NCBI GenBank assembly: GCA_039026755.1
Contig: JBCCLR010000164.1
Location: 1-8,787 of the forward strand
Direction of reading: 5' to 3'
Origin: CAKZYD01 sp039026755
GTDB lineage: Bacteria > Pseudomonadota > Alphaproteobacteria > Sphingomonadales > CAKZYD01
DNA: 8,787 bases
The translations under genes and the position numbers were made by a program. The notes beneath the pieces were generated by a model. The model saw nothing but the letters and a program-made list of their open reading frames with translations. It did no database searches and had not been told where the DNA came from. Positions within the stretch are counted from its first letter, which is position 1. Each line of letters begins with the position of its first letter. This document shows positions 5,652 to 8,787 of the stretch, in pieces.

Positions 5652-6152
5652 ATGCCGCACTTAAAGCCCCTTTTTGTTTTGTGTCTTGCACTTGGCCTTG
5701 CAGCTTGTGGCAGCAAACCGCCGGCGCAAACATCCTTGCCGCCCAAGGAACCCGATGTAACGCCCGGTGGGCCAGACTGGCTCATCCCGCCACCACCACC
5801 AAAAGAAGAAACCAAAACGGCGGCGTATGTGCCTGACATTGCAATTCCGCTGCAAGGCCTTGCGGGGCTGTGGAGCGGCAGCCGCTTTGATGCTGGGCTG
5901 AGCATTGAAACCCGAAAAAAAATGATCGATTTAACCCAAGCGGCACTCAGCCAAGGCGCGGCAGGCAAAACGGTGAAATGGCGCGCCAGCGGTCTCGAAG
6001 GCACGGTCGTGCCGCAAATGGTGTTCGTTGGCCCGGCAGGGCTTGAATGCCGAGAGTTTCACCAGACACTGCGGCGCGGCAAGGATGTCGAAACCGGCTA
6101 TGCAACCGCATGTGTGGCTGAAGACCGGCGTTGGCGCATATTAGTCGAGTAA
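5652..6152 (+). CDS. Proline-rich lipoprotein, surface-antigen (RT0821/Lpp0805-like) C-terminal domain
   Basis: A 166-residue predicted lipoprotein. The signal peptide MPHLKPLFVLCLALGLAAC ends in a lipobox LAAC with lipidated C19 followed by Gly-Ser, which is compatible with outer-membrane sorting. Residues 22-55 form a proline-rich linker with a run of five prolines (46-50), likely spanning from the membrane into the periplasm. The C-terminal part (about 85-166), with VKWRASGLEGTVVPQ, LECREFHQTL and GYATACVAEDRRWRIL, resembles the C-terminal domain of 17-kDa/RT0821-type surface antigens; C133 and C154 could form a disulfide. The glycine-zipper segment found in many of these proteins is absent. 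Such genes often lie next to pdxH and a DnaJ-like gene in alphaproteobacteria. The function is structural or unknown. The ribosome binding site before ATG 5652 is weak. Confidence 0.8.
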   Translation: MPHLKPLFVLCLALGLAACGSKPPAQTSLPPKEPDVTPGGPDWLIPPPPPKEETKTAAYVPDIAIPLQGLAGLWSGSRFDAGLSIETRKKMIDLTQAALSQGAAGKTVKWRASGLEGTVVPQMVFVGPAGLECREFHQTLRRGKDVETGYATACVAEDRRWRILVE

Positions 6153-6163
6153 TATGGCCATAT
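6152..6163. repeat. Perfect 12-bp palindrome ATATGGCCATAT
   Basis: ATATGGCCATAT (6152-6163) is fully self-complementary and overlaps the last base of the lipoprotein stop codon. Another palindrome, CCATATATGG (6202-6211), lies 38 nt further on, inside the proposed promoter of the J-protein gene. The sequences share CCATAT/ATATGG. They might be operator half-sites, but could be chance in an AT-richer gap. Confidence 0.35.
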
Positions 6164-6176
6164 GAAAAACCACGCG

Positions 6177-6207
6177 CCCTTTAACGAAGTGCATAGGCAT
6201 ACCATAT
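6177..6207 (+). promoter_or_regulatory. Sigma32 (RpoH)-like heat-shock promoter for the J-protein gene
   Basis: CCCTTTAA (6177-6184) matches the sigma32 -35 element CCCTTGAA at 7 of 8 positions. TACCATAT (6200-6207) matches CCCCATNT at all but its first two positions, with a 15-nt spacer within the known range. The predicted start near 6214 leaves a leader of about 47 nt to the preferred ATG at 6261. A DnaJ-type gene is a natural member of the heat-shock regulon. Inferred from sequence and context only. Confidence 0.4.
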
Positions 6208-6260
6208 ATGGGAATTAACCATGCGCGATGCACCGTGCGTGTTTTAGAAACCTGGGTAAG

Positions 6261-7223
6261 ATGGCCAAGAACCTTTATTCAACGTTAGGGGTAGCGAAAT
6301 CTGCGACCGCAGATGAGATCAAACGCGCCTATAGGACTCTGGCCAAGCAGTATCACCCAGACCAAAATAAAGACAACCAGGCCGCGCAAGAGAAGTTTAA
6401 AGCGATTACTGCCGCATACGATATTTTGGGGGACGCGGATAAACGCAAGCAATATGACAGCGGCGCGATTGATGCGGATGGCAACAAGCGCGCCACATTT
6501 TCTGAAGGCTTTGGCGCCGGTATGGGGCCTGGTATGGGCGGAGGCGAACGCCGCCAGTCAGGCAGCTGGAGCTTCGATGCTGGCTCGCCTGAAGATATCT
6601 TTCAAGACCTCTTCGGCAACTTTGGCTCACGCTTTGGCGGCGGGGCAGATCCGCGTCAGCAAAGCCAAGGGTTTGGCGCAAATCCATCGGCCAAAGCGCG
6701 CGGCGGCAAAGACGTCAATTACGAAATCACCGTTGATTTCCTTGATGCAACGCGCGGCGCGGAGAAAAAACTAGCCCTGCAAGGGGCCAAAACTGTCGCT
6801 GTGCGCATTCCTGCCGGCATCAAAGATGGTCAGCAAATTCGTCTCAGCGGCCAAGGCGATGCTGGCGGCTTTGGTAGCAAGGCTGGTGATGCGCTTGTCA
6901 CCGTGCGCGTACGCGATCATGAGACGTTTACCCGTGACGGCACAACCATCCGCATGACGCAGAATATTGATCTCGACACAGCCGTGTTGGGCGGCAAAGT
7001 GACCATCCTGACGATCTCCGGCTCAGTGGCCGTGACAGTTGCGCCGGGCACCTCCAGCGGCATGACCATTCGCTTGCGCGGCAAGGGCATCGCTGCAAAA
7101 GGAAAGACCCCGGGGGATCAGCTCGTCACCTATGCGATTGTTATCCCCAAGGATGATGCGCAGCTGAAAAAAGCAATTGGGGCATGGGCAAAAAAGGCTA
7201 AACGTGCCACACAAGACGCCTAG
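6261..7223 (+). CDS. DnaJ/CbpA-type Hsp40 co-chaperone (class II, no zinc finger)
   Basis: A 320-residue J-protein counted from ATG 6261. The N-terminal J domain (about 4-68) reads LYSTLGVAKSATADEIKRAY... with the HPD tripeptide at 32-34, which stimulates DnaK ATP hydrolysis. A Gly/Phe-rich linker follows (about 83-139). No CxxCxGxG zinc finger is present and the chain has no cysteine, so it is CbpA-like (class II), not DnaJ itself. Two C-terminal beta-sandwich substrate-binding domains follow: DVNYEITVDFLDATRGAEKK (151-170) onward, and FTRDGTTIRMTQNIDLDTAVLGG (223-245) onward with a typical GKG and PGDQLV end. An in-frame ATG at 6228 would add eleven residues, but it lacks a ribosome binding site and the family starts at MAKxLY; 6261 is preferred. 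It follows the lipoprotein gene at 108 nt. Confidence 0.93.
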   Translation: MAKNLYSTLGVAKSATADEIKRAYRTLAKQYHPDQNKDNQAAQEKFKAITAAYDILGDADKRKQYDSGAIDADGNKRATFSEGFGAGMGPGMGGGERRQSGSWSFDAGSPEDIFQDLFGNFGSRFGGGADPRQQSQGFGANPSAKARGGKDVNYEITVDFLDATRGAEKKLALQGAKTVAVRIPAGIKDGQQIRLSGQGDAGGFGSKAGDALVTVRVRDHETFTRDGTTIRMTQNIDLDTAVLGGKVTILTISGSVAVTVAPGTSSGMTIRLRGKGIAAKGKTPGDQLVTYAIVIPKDDAQLKKAIGAWAKKAKRATQDA

Positions 7224-7278
7224 GTAATTTGCTGTTCTGGCAATCGCGCTGCCGGACAAAGATTGAAAAGGCAGGCTT

Positions 7279-8202
7279 GTGTTCAATTCGGTTTTGACGC
7301 TTTTGGCAAGCGCCTATGCCGGCTTTCGCCGCGACCAAGGCGCCATGATGGCGGGCCATTTGGCGTTTTTAGGGCTGCTGTCTCTGTTTCCGTTCTTTGT
7401 ATTTTTCACGGCGGTCGCCGGCCAACTGGGCAGCGCGGACGACGTACAGCGCACCATTGAACTTTTCCTCTCTTATTTGCCGCCTGAAGTTGCAGATGTG
7501 CTGCGCAAACCAATTAAGGACGTGATTGCTGGCGCGCCCAAAGGCATCTTGACCGTAACCGCCGTCATCGCACTATGGACTGCCTCTTCTGGGCTGGATG
7601 CTGCCCGGCTTGCAGTCCGCCGCGCGTTTCATTGGTCGCGTGTGCAGCCCGCCCTCAAACGCCGGCTTGAAAGCACCGCGATCGCTGCACTGGCACCGCT
7701 GCTCCTCATCGCTGCCATGTCCATCCAAGTGATTGGCCCGGCGCTGTGGAAGCTGTTTGGCGGCGAAGCCTTGATTGGTGCGGGCGTCTACAGCCTATGG
7801 AAGGCGCTGCAGATCTTTGTCACACCGACCATGTTGTTTGGTATTTTGTTTGTAATCTATTTCGTCCTGAGTCCAACTCGCATCCGGCCCATCGCCTTGG
7901 CGCCAGGAGCGCTCTGTGCGGCAATTATGTGGCTGGCAAGCGCCAATGGGCTATCGATCTACCTGCGCAATTTAGGCGATTATGAATCGACGTACGGCAA
8001 TCTCGCGGGCACGATGGTGACGCTGCTGTTTTTCTTCTTCCTCGGCATTGGTTTCGTCTTTGGCGCTGAGGTAAACGCTGCGGCGACCGTGCGGCGGCGC
8101 GGCGGCGACCTCGGCACACTAACTGACCCCAGCGCGCCAGACCCGCAAGTTGCACCAGACGCGCAAGCGATGCCAGACGCAGCCGCGCAGGACGCGTTAT
8201 AA
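7279..8202 (+). CDS. YihY/BrkB family inner-membrane protein
   Basis: A 307-residue polytopic membrane protein of the YihY/virulence factor BrkB family (PF03631), once misnamed ribonuclease BN. Hydrophobic segments lie at about 26-48, 88-104, 133-154, 181-199, 205-222 and 243-265, giving about six passes. Family signatures include the N-terminal GAMMAGHLAFLGLLSLFPF (21-39), WTASSGLDAARLAVRRAF (100-117) and the last-helix block YESTYGNLAGTMVTLLFFFFLG (235-256) ending FGAEVNAA. The function of the family is not established; roles in transport or envelope integrity have been proposed. The C-terminal tail (about 283-307) is made of APD-type hexapeptide repeats and is probably disordered and cytoplasmic. 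It starts at GTG 7279, with AAAAGGCAGG (7266-7275) as ribosome binding site, 55 nt after the J-protein gene. Confidence 0.9.
   Translation: MFNSVLTLLASAYAGFRRDQGAMMAGHLAFLGLLSLFPFFVFFTAVAGQLGSADDVQRTIELFLSYLPPEVADVLRKPIKDVIAGAPKGILTVTAVIALWTASSGLDAARLAVRRAFHWSRVQPALKRRLESTAIAALAPLLLIAAMSIQVIGPALWKLFGGEALIGAGVYSLWKALQIFVTPTMLFGILFVIYFVLSPTRIRPIALAPGALCAAIMWLASANGLSIYLRNLGDYESTYGNLAGTMVTLLFFFFLGIGFVFGAEVNAAATVRRRGGDLGTLTDPSAPDPQVAPDAQAMPDAAAQDAL
8134..8187 (+). repeat. Three imperfect 18-bp tandem repeats in the 3' end of the yihY-like gene
   Basis: Units 8134-8151, 8152-8169 and 8170-8187 share the core CCAGACSCGCAAG, degenerate in the third, and encode APDPQV, APDAQA and MPDAAA. They keep frame (18 bp = 6 residues), so copy number can change without breaking the protein. 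Seen directly. Confidence 0.6.
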
Positions 8203-8224
8203 GCCGCACCCCCTCAGGCACCTG

Positions 8225-8252
8225 TTGAAATTTAAACGGCGCTCGCTAGAGT
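8225..8252 (+). promoter_or_regulatory. Candidate sigma70-like promoter for aroC
   Basis: TTGAAA (8225-8230) matches the -35 consensus at 5 of 6 and TAGAGT (8247-8252) the -10 at 4 of 6 positions, with a 16-nt spacer. It lies in the 79-bp gap after the YihY-type gene. The predicted start near 8259 gives a leader of about 23 nt including CCAAGG (8267-8272), the likely ribosome binding site. Prediction only. Confidence 0.4.
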
Positions 8253-8281
8253 GCGCTCGCAAATAGCCAAGGCTTATCCGC

Positions 8282-8787
8282 ATGTCTTACAACAGCTTCG
8301 GGCGCTTGTTTCGCGTCACCACATTTGGCGAAAGCCACGGCGTTGCCTTAGGCTGCGTTATCGATGGCTGCCCGCCAGGCCTTGCGCTGACTGAGGCCGA
8401 TATCCAGCCTGCTTTAGACGCGCGCAAGCCCGGCCAATCGAAATATACCACGCAGCGGCGTGAGCCCGACCAAGTCAAAATCCTGTCTGGCACTTTTGAG
8501 GGCCTGACCACAGGCACACCCATTGCTCTGATGATCGAAAACACCGACCAGCGTTCCAAAGACTATTCCGACATTAAAGACAAGTTCCGCCCAGGCCATG
8601 CCGACTACACATATTTGGCAAAATACGGCATTCGCGATTATCGCGGCGGCGGCCGCTCTTCCGCGCGGGAGACCGCTTCGCGCGTGGCGGCCGGTGCGGT
8701 TGCGCAAAAAGTGCTTGGGGAGGATATCGCAATCAAGGCCGGCCTTGTGCAAATGGGCGCACATCGCCTGCCCGATGACGTGCGCGA
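8282..8787 (+). CDS. aroC: Chorismate synthase, N-terminal part, cut by window edge
   Basis: 168 codons from ATG 8282, open to the right edge; the complete enzyme is usually about 350-370 residues. It converts 5-enolpyruvylshikimate 3-phosphate to chorismate, the last common step to aromatic amino acids and folate, using reduced FMN. Signatures present: FGRLFRVTTFGESHG (6-20, with catalytic H19), the YTTQRREPDQVKILSGTFEG block (55-74), TGTPIALMIENTDQRSKDY (77-95), FRPGHADYTY (102-111, with H106) and YRGGGRSSARETASRVAAGA (120-139). CCAAGG 9 nt upstream serves as ribosome binding site. It starts 79 nt after the YihY-type gene on the same strand, possibly with its own promoter. In related bacteria aroC also sits near pdxH and dnaJ-like genes. 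Confidence 0.97.
   Translation, partial: MSYNSFGRLFRVTTFGESHGVALGCVIDGCPPGLALTEADIQPALDARKPGQSKYTTQRREPDQVKILSGTFEGLTTGTPIALMIENTDQRSKDYSDIKDKFRPGHADYTYLAKYGIRDYRGGGRSSARETASRVAAGAVAQKVLGEDIAIKAGLVQMGAHRLPDDVR

Noticed and set aside
5555..6004. 149-codon leftward reading frame reaching into pdxH start
   Set aside because: It is antisense to the lipoprotein gene, which has a clear signal peptide and lipobox. The frame has low-complexity, shadow-like composition.
7224..7278. Terminator between the J-protein and YihY-type genes (TGTTCTGGCA...TGCCGGACA)
   Set aside because: The pairing is imperfect in the middle and no T-run follows.
8287..8764. Leftward frames opposite aroC
   Set aside because: They are antisense to a strongly conserved chorismate synthase sequence and have no recognisable domain.

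Overview
The window is ordinary, gene-dense chromosome from an alphaproteobacterium. The gene neighbourhoods point there: a DUF2007 gene divergent from a long-chain polyprenyl diphosphate synthase, and a pdxH / surface-antigen-like lipoprotein / J-protein / aroC cluster. The protein sequences also resemble alphaproteobacterial versions of these families. I cannot place it below class. Nothing suggests a plasmid, phage or island: there is no integrase, transposase, CRISPR array or duplicated tRNA end.

Left part (1-1778). A leftward pair encodes a DUF2007 protein and, running off the left edge, the N-terminus of an S49 (SppA-type) signal peptide peptidase. The 104-bp gap between them holds an inverted repeat and a 33-codon reading frame. 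Divergently, rightward, lies a GTG-started octaprenyl/decaprenyl-type diphosphate synthase for the ubiquinone side chain.

Middle (1779-4243). A strong sigma70-like promoter drives a tRNA-Pro(CGG) with encoded CCA. The trailer of about 140 nt carries two hairpins with C-rich loops and ends in a clear Rho-independent terminator; it is a candidate small RNA. Next come a LACTB2-like metallo-beta-lactamase-fold hydrolase and nadA (quinolinate synthase, NAD biosynthesis), both rightward.

Leftward cluster (4244-5558). pdxH (pyridoxal phosphate supply), an ArsC/Spx-like YffB-type protein and a small conserved hypothetical protein follow one another with gaps of only 21-22 nt, so they are probably one operon, convergent with nadA.

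Right part (5652-8787). Rightward genes are a proline-rich outer-envelope lipoprotein, a zinc-finger-less DnaJ/CbpA-type co-chaperone preceded by a sigma32-like promoter, a YihY/BrkB membrane protein, and the first 168 codons of aroC (chorismate synthase) behind its own candidate promoter. Most genes are cofactor, quinone and aromatic metabolism or envelope and protein quality control. I found no undescribed multi-gene system; the most interesting item is the C-rich RNA candidate behind tRNA-Pro.
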